Shown here piece by piece: positions 8,678 to 16,292 of a stretch of 33,273 nt of DNA. A model generated the notes under the pieces. It saw nothing but the letters and a program-made list of their open reading frames with translations, searched no databases and was not told where the DNA came from. Position 1 is the stretch's first letter; each line of letters begins with the position of its first letter. A program made the position numbers and the translations under genes. This stretch comes from Segetibacter sp. Lineage in GTDB: Bacteria; Bacteroidota; Bacteroidia; Chitinophagales; Chitinophagaceae. The stretch covers positions 1 to 33,273 of the forward strand of contig JASLBT010000458.1 in the NCBI GenBank assembly GCA_030146445.1. The letters are read 5' to 3'.

Positions 8678-9046
8678 CCCGGCATCCTGGTGCTGCTCAG
8701 TCTGCTGGTAATGTTTATCCCTGCCATGGTTTGCGGCTCAGTATGCTCTTCTCCTACACTTCAAACACCCGCTATACCAGTGTAAATTGAACAACCGGGC
8801 AATTACCGTCGGATGGCTTGTCAGCCAGTCAGAAGTTTTTCCACACGAGCTCATCCAAGGTATAAGGTCGGGTACAGTTTCGTCTCCTACCCTAATCGAG
8901 AACTGCCGCATCACGACATCAGATTACAGGGACGCCATAAAGTCCGCCTGTTCATTGTAGTTACAGGATAGCTTTTCTACAGCAAAGAAGATTTTTTCGA
9001 CTACAAAGCAACCTATTTCCATGTTATTTGCTCCGTGAACGGATAA
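8678..9046 (+). pseudogene. Remnant of sensor histidine kinase (N-terminal part only, several frameshifts)
   Basis: Directly after the response-regulator stop, pieces of a sensor-kinase N-terminus can be read across three frames. A hydrophobic helix LVLLSLLVMFI sits in one frame (about 8687-8720). FSYTSNTRYTSVN follows in a second frame (8749-8787). LNNRAITVGWLVSQSEVFPHE follows in a third (8787-8850). SYPNRELPHHDIRLQ and then FDYKATYFHVICSVNG come in the first frame again, with internal stops at 8969 and 9044. This order (TM helix, F-x-RL-x-NRAIT helix, short periplasmic sensor with a YP strand) is that of CusS-like Bacteroidota kinases that pair with OmpR regulators. No H-box, N-box or G-box region remains before the glycosyltransferase at 9219. 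The reading is by eye and rests on known family layout. The remaining bases to 9218 hold a short open stretch (9101-9163) I cannot assign. Confidence 0.55.
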
Positions 9047-9218
9047 GATAAAGAAAACAGAGCCATGCCTTTGAGTTTCAATAAATTAGAATGGTATTAG
9101 AAAATTGCTTTACACGTGCTAAAAAAGGAAGATGGTAATATCAAAGAACAACTTGCTAATTATTAATCAATAGATTGCGTGCCTAAGTATTTACATGTAA
9201 CAACCAACTTGCTAAGCT

Positions 9219-10424
9219 TTGCCATTAACAGATAAAAAGATACTACTGATCTCTCCCCAATCATGGGGAAAAATGTTCATTACGAAGCATCACTACGCTG
9301 TTGAGCTTAGCAAACTTGGCAATAAAGTCTATTTTTTAAACCCCCCGGAAGGTGAAAAGTGGTCGTGGAAAAAGCCTGCTCAGAGAATCAAAATAACGCG
9401 TAACGATACGTACCCAAATCTTTTCCTTGTTCAACACCAACTCTTCTTCCCTTATATTTTAAAGTATCATGCAAGGTGGTTATACGATCTGTTGGTAAAA
9501 AGACACCTCGCCCAGTTGGAAAGCGTAATTGGTGAAAAGCTCGACATCGTATGGTCTTTTGATCATTCAAATATCTCCCCGCTTGAGCATTTCCGCAATT
9601 CGTACAAAATATTTCACCCTGTCGACGACTCCGTTCACCCGCATTCATTCAAGGCAGTTAAAAGTGCCGACATCCTGTTTACCGTCACTAAAGAGATCCT
9701 TAAAAAATACAACAACTATAAACTTCCGAAACACCTCATAAACCATGGCGTAGCAGAAGTTTTCCTCGACGACTCTAACGCGACGAAAGATGCCTCGGGG
9801 ATTGTTCATGTTGGGCTCTCGGGTAATTGGCTTCGTCCTGATCTTGACCACCCCTGTATCATCCGCATCATCCGGGAAAATCCAGGAGTGGTATTCAACT
9901 TTTTTGGTTCTTACAACATTGGTGACACTAACCTCGGCGGCGGACATGGTGCGCATAATCACTTTATCGAGGCTCTCCAGGATTCGAAAAATGTTATCCT
10001 ACATGGCCCGCTTACGTATAACCTGCTCGCAGGATGGCTCCACAACATGGATTTATTCCTGATCTGTTACGACGTCGTAAAGGACCAGAGTAACGGCACC
10101 AACTACCATAAGATAATGGAATACCTGAGCACGGGCAAGGTCATCGTCTCAAATAACATCTCATCTTACAGCAACAGTCCCGACCTCATCCAAATGGTTG
10201 CCGAGAGAAATTCCAATGACAATTTACCTGCCTTATTCAAAAAGGTGGTTTCGAATATTTGTTTTTACAATAGTGCCGAGTTGGTAGAAAAAAGAAAAGC
10301 AATTGCAAGGAACAATACTTACCTGATGCAAATTAAACGGATCGAGAGTATTGTTTACCCGGCCGCTAAGGTTGAATTCGTTGCTTCCGGAAATCCGCTT
10401 GCCCCAAATGCCGTGGCTTGCTAA
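9219..10424 (+). CDS. GT-B fold glycosyltransferase, TTG start
   Basis: 401 residues. The first in-frame start after a stop at 9213 is TTG at 9219, giving MPLTDKKILLISPQSWGKMF; the next ATG (9273) would remove the first beta strand of the Rossmann fold, so TTG is preferred. The N-terminal half has the KILLISPQ strand and KHHYAVELSKLGNKVYFLNPP, typical of sugar-transferring GT-B enzymes in Bacteroidota polysaccharide loci. Then come WSFDHSN and YKIFHPVDDSV. The C-terminal donor-binding half has GLSGNWLRPDLD, FNFFGSYN, VILHGPL and GTNYHKIMEYLSTGKVIVS with E302 in the position of the conserved donor-site Glu. Donor and acceptor sugars are unknown. It stands alone between a kinase remnant and an oxidoreductase, not within the sugar operon 8 kb away. 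It is cytosolic or membrane-peripheral, with no signal peptide. Confidence 0.75.
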   Translation: MPLTDKKILLISPQSWGKMFITKHHYAVELSKLGNKVYFLNPPEGEKWSWKKPAQRIKITRNDTYPNLFLVQHQLFFPYILKYHARWLYDLLVKRHLAQLESVIGEKLDIVWSFDHSNISPLEHFRNSYKIFHPVDDSVHPHSFKAVKSADILFTVTKEILKKYNNYKLPKHLINHGVAEVFLDDSNATKDASGIVHVGLSGNWLRPDLDHPCIIRIIRENPGVVFNFFGSYNIGDTNLGGGHGAHNHFIEALQDSKNVILHGPLTYNLLAGWLHNMDLFLICYDVVKDQSNGTNYHKIMEYLSTGKVIVSNNISSYSNSPDLIQMVAERNSNDNLPALFKKVVSNICFYNSAELVEKRKAIARNNTYLMQIKRIESIVYPAAKVEFVASGNPLAPNAVAC

Positions 10425-10465
10425 GCCGGCAAAAGGCGACTTTTACCCTTACCTGTTTCATCTTT

Positions 10466-11509
10466 TTACAACGCCGTAGATGCCTCCCCGGGTACAGCCT
10501 TGCGTTTTCGAATTCCAAAAACGTCCGCGATTAATTCAAAGGAGCGCAGCCGGTCTTCCTCGTTGTCGGTCATTGTTGCAGCCATAATTTCATCAACATC
10601 GAGCTCCCGGGCAAGTGCTGTTAGTTGTTCCTTCACCTGTTCCGGCGTCCCTGAAACCACCCTGCCACTGTTGTACCTTATCCGCTGCAATTCCTCGGGC
10701 GTAAATTGGTAATCGCGAATAGACTCATAAGTACCAGGCTTTTCAAAGTTGCCCTTTTCGAACTGTAACAGCCGGTAATCCATCAGCTTTCGCATTTGTA
10801 GCGCTTTTTCCTCCGTATCCGCGCATAAAACTGAAATCGCCAGCAGTTCCTGCGGTGAAGGAGTTTCCGCAGACGGCCTGAAGTTTCTACGGTAATCCTC
10901 AACGATCTCCCGGCTGGCAAATCCATTGATAAATCGGGCAATAGCGAGGCCGGCACCAAATTGGGCAGCTATCCGACTGCTTCCTCCGCTCGAACTCAGT
11001 ATCCATTGCATGGGCACCGTTTCAGACTGCGGCACCGCCAGCAACGAACCGTACTGCGTTCCGGCTGTATCGTGAAAATAGTGCTGCAAATGGCTTAGTT
11101 GCCGCAGGTAACTTTCTTCACTAAAGTCGTTCGACGGGTTTAGCACCGAACTGGTTATCCGGTCAGTACCGGGTGCACGTCCCATTCCGAGGTCAATGCG
11201 CCCGGGAAATAGTGTTTCAAGCATGCGAAAGTTTTCGGCAACTTTCAGTGCACTGTGGTTCGGCAACATGATCCCCCCCGATCCGATCCGGATGTTTTTT
11301 GTGTCGCTTGCAAGCTTTACCATCAAAACCTCCGGTGTGGAGCCAGCTATAGAAGCCGCATTATGGTGTTCTGAAATCCAGAACCTGTGGTAGCCTAATT
11401 TCTCGGCCAGCTTTGCTGTTGCAACGGTTTCTTCAATAGCCTGCCGTGACGTGTACCCTTCCCTTACGATAGACTGATCAAGTATACTAAGCTTCAATTC
11501 GCGTGTCAT
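10466..11509 (-). CDS. LLM-class flavin-dependent oxidoreductase (luciferase family group 1, MsnO8-like)
   Basis: 347 residues with the features of the bacterial luciferase-like monooxygenase superfamily. LSILDQSIV opens the first strand. FWISEHHNAASIAGSTPEVLM, RIGSGGIMLPNHSALKVAENFRMLETLFPGR and DLGMGRAPGTDR are the well-conserved group 1 motifs that shape the FMN pocket of the TIM barrel. The C-terminal part has the VVSGTPEQVKEQL segment typical of the family. These enzymes use reduced FMN and O2; the physiological substrate of this group is generally unknown. It is cytosolic. It is convergent with the glycosyltransferase (41-base gap, no clear terminator seen) and divergent from the outer-membrane-type gene at 11855. 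Confidence 0.88.
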   Translation of the reverse strand: MTRELKLSILDQSIVREGYTSRQAIEETVATAKLAEKLGYHRFWISEHHNAASIAGSTPEVLMVKLASDTKNIRIGSGGIMLPNHSALKVAENFRMLETLFPGRIDLGMGRAPGTDRITSSVLNPSNDFSEESYLRQLSHLQHYFHDTAGTQYGSLLAVPQSETVPMQWILSSSGGSSRIAAQFGAGLAIARFINGFASREIVEDYRRNFRPSAETPSPQELLAISVLCADTEEKALQMRKLMDYRLLQFEKGNFEKPGTYESIRDYQFTPEELQRIRYNSGRVVSGTPEQVKEQLTALARELDVDEIMAATMTDNEEDRLRSFELIADVFGIRKRKAVPGEASTAL

Positions 11510-11854
11510 ATGTCGTGCTGCAAGTACAGCTTTTTACCTGGTTATCAACAATTGCGCCCGCGTATATGCCGCTGCAAAAGCGGCAGAGCCAACTCCTTCC
11601 CCTTTAAGGCTATTCTTTTTGGGGGCCGGCATATGTCCTCTCCCCGGCATCGTTGTGTCACTCACTTGTTACTTGTACCGCAATATTCAGCTTCACAGTT
11701 CGGCCCAATAGATTGGCCTTCGCACGCCGCCTGAATGCTCTGTTTACCATTTGGCAACGTTTTCTGCCTGTCTTAACAACAAGGATTAGTTCACCGATTT
11801 TAATTTGCGTTCGCAGGTGAATAAGAGTAAATTGTTAGTAAAATATTAACATCT
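11510..11854. other. Divergent intergenic region without a supported gene
   Basis: These 345 bases separate the divergent genes starting at 11509 and 11855. A 74-codon plus-strand frame at 11510-11734 has atypical, Cys/Arg/Pro-rich composition and no family resemblance, and I do not support it. A near -7 match (TTAATTTG, one mismatch to TAnnTTTG) about 55 bases before 11855 could be a weak promoter. I see no tRNA, repeat or strong hairpin. Confidence 0.4.
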
Positions 11855-12772
11855 ATGAAAAGTTTAATTTTACTCACAGCCGGCTTCACACTTTTGGCAG
11901 TCGTTGCCGATGCACAACGATTTACCCTTCAGCCACAAGTAGGGCTTGAGCAGTCGCGTTCGAAAATCCGTATAATCGATAAGACATCATTATCCTCCAT
12001 TGCAAACAGTATTGCACCGTATGCCGGACTGCGGCTGAACGCCAAAATAACCAAAGTGCACGGCGCTTTCCTGGGGGTATCAACCAACAGTTCGCCTATG
12101 GATTACCGGTTTTCCACTGCCGAAACAATGCAGCAGAACCATACCATTTCAAATGCTGGCCTACGTATGAGCTTGCAGGCGGGTTATCAGTACACCAGCA
12201 AACGTATTCCGCTCGGAAAAGCTTCTGCGAACAACTCCGACCAAAAGCCTTCATACAATAGCTCACACCCGGGTGTATCCAGTAGCCGCTGTGGCGCCTA
12301 TACCAGCAAGTGTGGAATGGCCAGGATAAAACAGGAACAAGATAAAAAATCTAAAGCTAAAACATGGTTCATGAGCATTCAACCGTCAATCGGTGCCGCC
12401 TTTGTACCTACCGTGGCCGACGGGCAAAAGGTTGATGTAGTGGATGGTAAAAACGAATACACGTATACTGCCGCAAATTGGAGAACAGCCATTGTTTCCG
12501 GGGTTGCTTTTCAGTTCAGCAGGAAAAATGAACAGCCTTTTACCGTTGCTATCAATCATCTGAGGGGCATAGGAAAGTTTGGAACAGAAACGATTGTAAC
12601 GTCAAATGGATTAAAAACCACGCCGGTCAACTTTCGATCAAACGCCTCTTCATGGAACTTAACTTTTGGTGTTCCATTTAGCCTTAGCAAAAGCAAACCG
12701 GAAGTAAAAGCCCGTCCTGAAGTAAAAAGTTTTTATTACAAGTCGAAGTGTCAGCGATATAAAGTGATTTAG
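11855..12772 (+). CDS. Putative outer-membrane beta-barrel protein
   Basis: 305 residues with a signal peptide (MKSLILLTAGFTLLAVVADAQ, about 1-20). The mature part alternates polar and hydrophobic residues in barrel-like strands (FTLQPQVGLEQS, IAPYAGLRLNAKI, AFLGVSTNS, LRMSLQAGYQY, FMSIQPSIGAAFVP, WRTAIVSGVAFQFS, WNLTFGVPFSL). A central hydrophilic stretch (about 120-165) is rich in Ser, Lys and Gln with two Cys (SSRCGAYTSKCGM) and probably forms a surface loop or insertion. The last about 20 residues are basic and not a typical barrel end with a terminal aromatic residue. The function is unknown; a role in the envelope is inferred only from signal and pattern. It is convergent with the MbnH-like gene, 13 bases from its stop. 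Confidence 0.65.
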   Translation: MKSLILLTAGFTLLAVVADAQRFTLQPQVGLEQSRSKIRIIDKTSLSSIANSIAPYAGLRLNAKITKVHGAFLGVSTNSSPMDYRFSTAETMQQNHTISNAGLRMSLQAGYQYTSKRIPLGKASANNSDQKPSYNSSHPGVSSSRCGAYTSKCGMARIKQEQDKKSKAKTWFMSIQPSIGAAFVPTVADGQKVDVVDGKNEYTYTAANWRTAIVSGVAFQFSRKNEQPFTVAINHLRGIGKFGTETIVTSNGLKTTPVNFRSNASSWNLTFGVPFSLSKSKPEVKARPEVKSFYYKSKCQRYKVI

Positions 12773-12785
12773 TGGTACTAACCGG

Positions 12786-13829
12786 TCATTCGCTGAAGCG
12801 CTTATCCTTCAAAAAAACCGGGTCGGTTAAAGCATAAAGAAAAGACTTTAACTGCCCGATCTCGAAATTACTCAAAGGTATTTTCCCCCTCACCAGCGGA
12901 TCAGTAGTATTACTGTTGACCACTCCGCTCCGGTAATGCTCAAGCACATTGTCAAGGTAGTAAAACCTTCCATCGTGCTCATAAGGAAAGCTCAATTCTA
13001 CGTTCCGTAGCGTTGGCACCTTAAACTTAAGGGAGTCGGCAGGATTGCGGGTAATAAGCATCCTGCCGAAATCCTTTATTGCGTTGTTAACAGGTAAACC
13101 AATGTTCCTGTAGCTAAGGTCGGTAAACAGCGGTTCTGCATGACAGCCGGCACACTTTGCCTTGAAGATGTCGTAACCTAACCCTTCAGAAAGTGTGAAT
13201 GTAGCTTCGCCCCTTTTCACTTTATCGTATTTGCTGTTGCTGCTCACCATCATGAGCACGAACTGGCTGAGCGCCCGGGTCATCCTTTGGGTGTTCACCT
13301 GTTCATCGCCAAATGCCGCTTTGAACATTTGCCGGTACAGAGGGTCGGCCTGGAGTTTACCGATTACACCGGCTATGGTTTCTGCCATTTCATTCGGCGC
13401 AGTTATCGGTGCCAGGGGCTGAAGATCGAGGTGGTTGATGCCGCCATCCCACATAAATTCACTTTGCCAGGCGAGGTTGGCAAGCCCGGGGGAATTTCGT
13501 GTTGTAAGGGTATTATTAAAACCATGACTAAGGTCGTGATCAAACGTAGCAAAGGCTGCAAACTGCTGGTGACAACTACCACAAGGAAAATTTCCATCCT
13601 TACTTAACCGGCCGTCATAAAACAACTTTTTGCCAAGTTCAAATCCCTCTTTGGTAAGCTGGTTACTATCGAACCGGTACCTCGGTTCAGGCCAACCCGC
13701 CGGCACGATAAAGTTCAGCGGTGTTGTAGCGATGGATGGTGATTGTATGTCCTTCTTCTTACAAGCTTCAATTGTAAGTATGCCTGCAAGCACCACAGAT
13801 ACCAGGAGTATGGTCACTAATCTTTGCAT
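12786..13829 (-). CDS. MbnH/MauG-like di-haem cytochrome c peroxidase family lipoprotein
   Basis: 347 residues. The N-terminus (VVLAGILTIEAC) suggests a lipoprotein anchored at C23. Two c-type haem motifs are present: CGSCH at 83-87 and CAGCH at 226-230, separated by about 140 residues as in bacterial di-haem peroxidases and MauG. Other family signatures are LGKKLFYDGRLS, FMWDGGINHLD, TLRNVELSFPYEHDGRF and LKSFLYAL near the end. The start codon overlaps the stop of the MbnP-like gene by one base (TAATG), implying translational coupling. In the studied MbnP/MbnH pair the di-haem enzyme oxidises a tryptophan of MbnP to kynurenine, creating a copper site; here the pairing is established family knowledge and the reaction is inference. 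A general H2O2-reducing peroxidase is the alternative. It needs periplasmic haem attachment. Confidence 0.85.
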   Translation of the reverse strand: MQRLVTILLVSVVLAGILTIEACKKKDIQSPSIATTPLNFIVPAGWPEPRYRFDSNQLTKEGFELGKKLFYDGRLSKDGNFPCGSCHQQFAAFATFDHDLSHGFNNTLTTRNSPGLANLAWQSEFMWDGGINHLDLQPLAPITAPNEMAETIAGVIGKLQADPLYRQMFKAAFGDEQVNTQRMTRALSQFVLMMVSSNSKYDKVKRGEATFTLSEGLGYDIFKAKCAGCHAEPLFTDLSYRNIGLPVNNAIKDFGRMLITRNPADSLKFKVPTLRNVELSFPYEHDGRFYYLDNVLEHYRSGVVNSNTTDPLVRGKIPLSNFEIGQLKSFLYALTDPVFLKDKRFSE

Positions 13830-14587
13830 TAATTACGAATCGCTACGATTTTAAACATGTATTTGTAGTTGTCGGCAAACTTTACAGCTAATTCCCCTGG
13901 CGTTGTGCAAACAGGATTGTCACTGATCCGGAGTTGATGCGGCCCGGTAAACCACGAATTTGCGTCGGCTTCCATACTCACCTCGCTCACCCCGTTACTA
14001 CTTACACGGAGAATTTCGCCCGGCGGGAAAGCCGGCGAGGCTTCACGTATGGTGTTTTCTCCTGTTTTAAAACCACCGATATGTATGGTTAAGTTGTGGT
14101 TTGGAGCCGATGATAATGCTGAAGTGCCTTCAAGCTTTGCCATCACATAGCCCGTATTCCATGTCCAAAACATACCCTTTAACGGATCAAGGTCGCCTGT
14201 CTGGGTTCCGCTGACGTTGCGAATGCTGTCCACCCCAATAACAAATGAAAGCCCCGTATAATCATTAACAGGAACGTTTATCTCAAATGATTTGGAGGCT
14301 GAGTCTGCTTCGTCAACAAGATGGTAAACGCCGTGGAAAACTATCGGCTTTCCTGTTCGGTCCTTCAGCCTGATGTTGCTGATATAATATTTGAACATGT
14401 TGATCGTGTAAGGCTCGCCATACGCATTCTGGTATGTGCCACCCGGTTGAATTACGTTTTTGCCGGCGACATTGCTGAAGCTAAGCTTTAGCGGGCGGAT
14501 GGTAACCGGCTCTTCAACAAGGTCGCGCTGGCACGAAAGAACGGCAAAACTCACGAAAGCCAAAAAGAAATACAGGAAATACCTCAT
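13829..14587 (-). CDS. MbnP-like copper-binding lipoprotein
   Basis: 252 residues from the ATG at 14587, which gives a clean lipoprotein signal (MRYFLYFFLAFVSFAVLSC, C19); the longer frame from 14653 adds an unlikely N-tail. The body is beta-rich with NMFKYYISNIRLKD (about 63-76), YHLVDEAD (88-95, H89), the tryptophan-bearing GMFWTWNTGYVMAKLEG (138-154, W141 and W143), and HNLTIHIGGF (164-173, H164 and H169). This is the layout of the MbnP family, in which a Trp is converted to kynurenine by the partner MbnH and together with His residues binds copper. Which Trp is modified here cannot be seen from sequence. The gene is translationally coupled to the di-haem peroxidase. It would sit in the periplasm, or on the outer membrane, as a lipid-anchored copper carrier. 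Confidence 0.82.
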   Translation of the reverse strand: MRYFLYFFLAFVSFAVLSCQRDLVEEPVTIRPLKLSFSNVAGKNVIQPGGTYQNAYGEPYTINMFKYYISNIRLKDRTGKPIVFHGVYHLVDEADSASKSFEINVPVNDYTGLSFVIGVDSIRNVSGTQTGDLDPLKGMFWTWNTGYVMAKLEGTSALSSAPNHNLTIHIGGFKTGENTIREASPAFPPGEILRVSSNGVSEVSMEADANSWFTGPHQLRISDNPVCTTPGELAVKFADNYKYMFKIVAIRN

Positions 14588-14889
14588 AGACTGTCGATAA
14601 TGATCTAAACAGTAGAGAAGAGGCGTTCGACTGCAATAAAGCTGCGTCGCCACTTAAGCCGGGAGTTAAGCAGGTGGTTAAATTATGAAACGTGCTCGCA
14701 GAACAGCGGGGTTTTGTCCCGGTATGGTATGCGTAACGCTTTAAGTCTTTTGCTACTTATACCAATTGCGGGGAGAATACCGGATAAAAGATCAGGAGAA
14801 CAGAACCACGTGCGGTACCTGAGAGACCGGGCGTTTACAGCAGGGCTAAGTCCCCGGGTACCACCATTGATTAGGTGGTATGGTTAATT
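14588..14889. other. Intergenic region between barrel and mbnP-like genes, with an inverted repeat
   Basis: These 302 bases lie between two minus-strand genes and hold no supported gene. A perfect 7-bp inverted repeat (TACCACC at 14859-14865, GGTGGTA at 14874-14880, 8-base loop) lies 10 bases after the barrel stop, but no U-tract follows it on the minus strand, so it is at most a weak terminator. The length suggests a separate promoter for the mbnP-mbnH pair; I find no exact TAnnTTTG there. I recognised no riboswitch. Confidence 0.35.
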
Positions 14890-15702
14890 CTACTTCCAGG
14901 CATTTAGAAGGGTACGTTCTATGGCTACCTGCAACATGTTTTCACCAACCCGGGTCATATTGCTCTTTAGCTGGAATCTATAGCCGATGTTCACCTTCGT
15001 ATTGCTATTGAAAATCACCTGTAATGCCGGAGCAAGATCAACCCCATAATGGTGGCTGTCGAGGGCTTTGGAACCCATCAGCTCTACGTATACATTCAGA
15101 TTAGTTTGCCGGTAATCAGTATATTCTTTTGGCAGGAGCAACTGGCCCGCCGAAAGAGAATAATTTAACATGTGCAATGAGCGCTTCAGGTGCTCCTGGT
15201 GCTCAGATTTTGGCGCAAACACGCGTGTGTATGCAGCCGTGACTGAGACGGCGGTTTTGTTTACGAGTTGTGTAGCGATCAGCCCCAATTGGGCACCATC
15301 ATTATCGCCTTCAAGGTTCACTTCCTGGTAAGTATACGGGATACGGGTGAATGCAGCGTCGGCAAATACTGCCATCCGAAAGTGCCGATGAACTTCGTCG
15401 TTGGAAAGAAAGCGATATTTGGCATATAATCTTCCGCCATCGTGACGAAGGTTGTTGAAATGAAAATCAGAAAAAGAGGTCGTCACGTGAACCATCCAGT
15501 TCTTGTTGATTCCGAACATGATCTCTGGCATATAACGCTGTCGGTACTGGTTTGTAGCCTTGCTGTAGGGAAAACGTGCTGTACCCTTGAGGGATATTGA
15601 CCTGGCAGGCATATTACTGGCTGGCTCCGAAAATACATACAGCTCTTGCGCAAAACCAAAACCGAGTACAAAAACGAATAATATTGTAAGTAATGACTTC
15701 AT
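14890..15702 (-). CDS. Outer-membrane barrel-like protein of the metal-handling cluster
   Basis: 270 residues. The signal peptide is about 1-18 (MKSLLTILFVFVLGFGFAQ). The mature protein begins ELYVFSEPASNMPARS and consists of repeated amphipathic strands (SISLKGTARFPY, MPEIMFGINKNWMVHVTTSFSDF, GRLYAKYRFL, FRMAVFADAAF, GAQLGLIATQLVNKTAVSVTAAYTRVF, TNLNVYVELMGS, KVNIGYRFQLKSNM), ending in LQVAIERTLLNAWK. The pattern suits a 12- to 14-strand outer-membrane barrel. Several His are present (HRHFRM, HQEH, DSHHYG), which could contact metal but prove nothing. It lies between tlpA and the mbnP-mbnH pair on the same strand, which suggests it could pass metal or another small substrate across the outer membrane for those periplasmic partners. 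The substrate is unknown. Confidence 0.65.
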   Translation of the reverse strand: MKSLLTILFVFVLGFGFAQELYVFSEPASNMPARSISLKGTARFPYSKATNQYRQRYMPEIMFGINKNWMVHVTTSFSDFHFNNLRHDGGRLYAKYRFLSNDEVHRHFRMAVFADAAFTRIPYTYQEVNLEGDNDGAQLGLIATQLVNKTAVSVTAAYTRVFAPKSEHQEHLKRSLHMLNYSLSAGQLLLPKEYTDYRQTNLNVYVELMGSKALDSHHYGVDLAPALQVIFNSNTKVNIGYRFQLKSNMTRVGENMLQVAIERTLLNAWK

Positions 15703-15772
15703 AATTCAATAATCTGCACGACGCTGTCGTGAGCGGTAAAAATATTAAAATACCCCTGCGGGCGCCACCTGC

Positions 15773-16255
15773 TTAAAGAAGTTTCTTCAACAAAATCTCC
15801 AGTTCCGGCTTTGTAGGATTCATCGCCACCAGTTTGCCTTGTTTGTCGATCAGGAAAGTGGCAGGAATATACATTAGGTTCCAGGTTTGCGTAAGTTCAT
15901 TTCCTGAAGCTGCACCCACGTCAATCACTTGTGGCCAGGTCATTTTATCCTGCCCGATCGCTCTTTTCCATGCGGTTGTATTTGCATCGAGTGATACCCC
16001 GAATATCTCAAAACCTTTTGCCTTATTTTGCTCATAAAACGATACCATCTTCCGGTTGTTGATCCGGCAAGGTCCACACCAGGAGGCCCAAAAATCGAGC
16101 AGAACAACTTTGCCCCTTAGGGCTGATAAGCGCAAGGTAGTGCCGCTGGCACTGGGAAGAATAATGTCGGGAGCCAGGGCACCTTTTGGAAGTTGTGCAT
16201 CTACAGCAGAACTATTTACTGCGCAGAAGAATACGAGGGCTAATAAATATTTCAT
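15773..16255 (-). CDS. TlpA-family periplasmic thiol-disulfide oxidoreductase
   Basis: 160 residues from the ATG at 16255, which gives a standard signal peptide (MKYLLALVFFCAVNSSAVDA). A longer frame from 16333 would run through a terminator-like hairpin and is not credible. The thioredoxin fold has KGALAPDIILPSASG, VVLLDFWASWCGPC with the redox pair C60 and C63, and the cis-proline segment YIPATFLID. TlpA/ResA-type proteins reduce disulfides in the periplasm, in particular apocytochrome c Cys-x2-Cys-His or metal-site cysteines. Here the neighbours (an HMA CxxC protein upstream and a di-haem protein downstream) offer both kinds of substrate. It has no promoter space of its own: the hairpin's U-tract ends two bases before the start codon, so it is probably expressed by read-through from the HMA gene. 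Confidence 0.85.
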   Translation of the reverse strand: MKYLLALVFFCAVNSSAVDAQLPKGALAPDIILPSASGTTLRLSALRGKVVLLDFWASWCGPCRINNRKMVSFYEQNKAKGFEIFGVSLDANTTAWKRAIGQDKMTWPQVIDVGAASGNELTQTWNLMYIPATFLIDKQGKLVAMNPTKPELEILLKKLL

Positions 16256-16257
16256 GT

Positions 16258-16286
16258 AAAAAACCCACCCGGTTCGCGGGTGGGTT
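16258..16286 (-). terminator. Hairpin plus U-tract abutting the tlpA start codon
   Basis: A perfect 10-bp inverted repeat (arms 16262-16271 and 16277-16286, AACCCACCCG / CGGGTGGGTT) with a 5-base loop is followed on the minus strand by six Ts and then AC-ATG of tlpA. It starts 6 bases after the HMA gene stop. Structurally it is a textbook intrinsic terminator, yet it leaves no room for a promoter before tlpA, so it may work as an attenuator or as a translation-modulating hairpin. Confidence 0.75.
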
Positions 16287-16292
16287 ATAGAA

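Noticed and set aside
9101..9166. Short open stretch (KIALHVLKKEDGNIKEQL) after the kinase remnant as a separate small gene
   Set aside because: It has no start codon of its own in frame after the stop at 9098 and does not resemble a known family; probably chance or further decay.
11510..11734. 74-codon plus-strand frame starting back to back with the flavin oxidoreductase start
   Set aside because: Composition (Cys, Arg, Pro rich, no hydrophobic core) and lack of any recognisable motif fit a chance frame in a divergent promoter region.
14859..14880. 7-bp inverted repeat after the barrel gene as a terminator
   Set aside because: No U-tract follows on the minus strand; I note it only as a weak hairpin in the intergenic entry.
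14588..14889. Possible riboswitch in the leader of the mbnP-mbnH pair
   Set aside because: I looked for thiamine-, cobalamin- and glycine-type core motifs and found only isolated short matches (for example CTGAGA on the wrong strand), not an ordered set.
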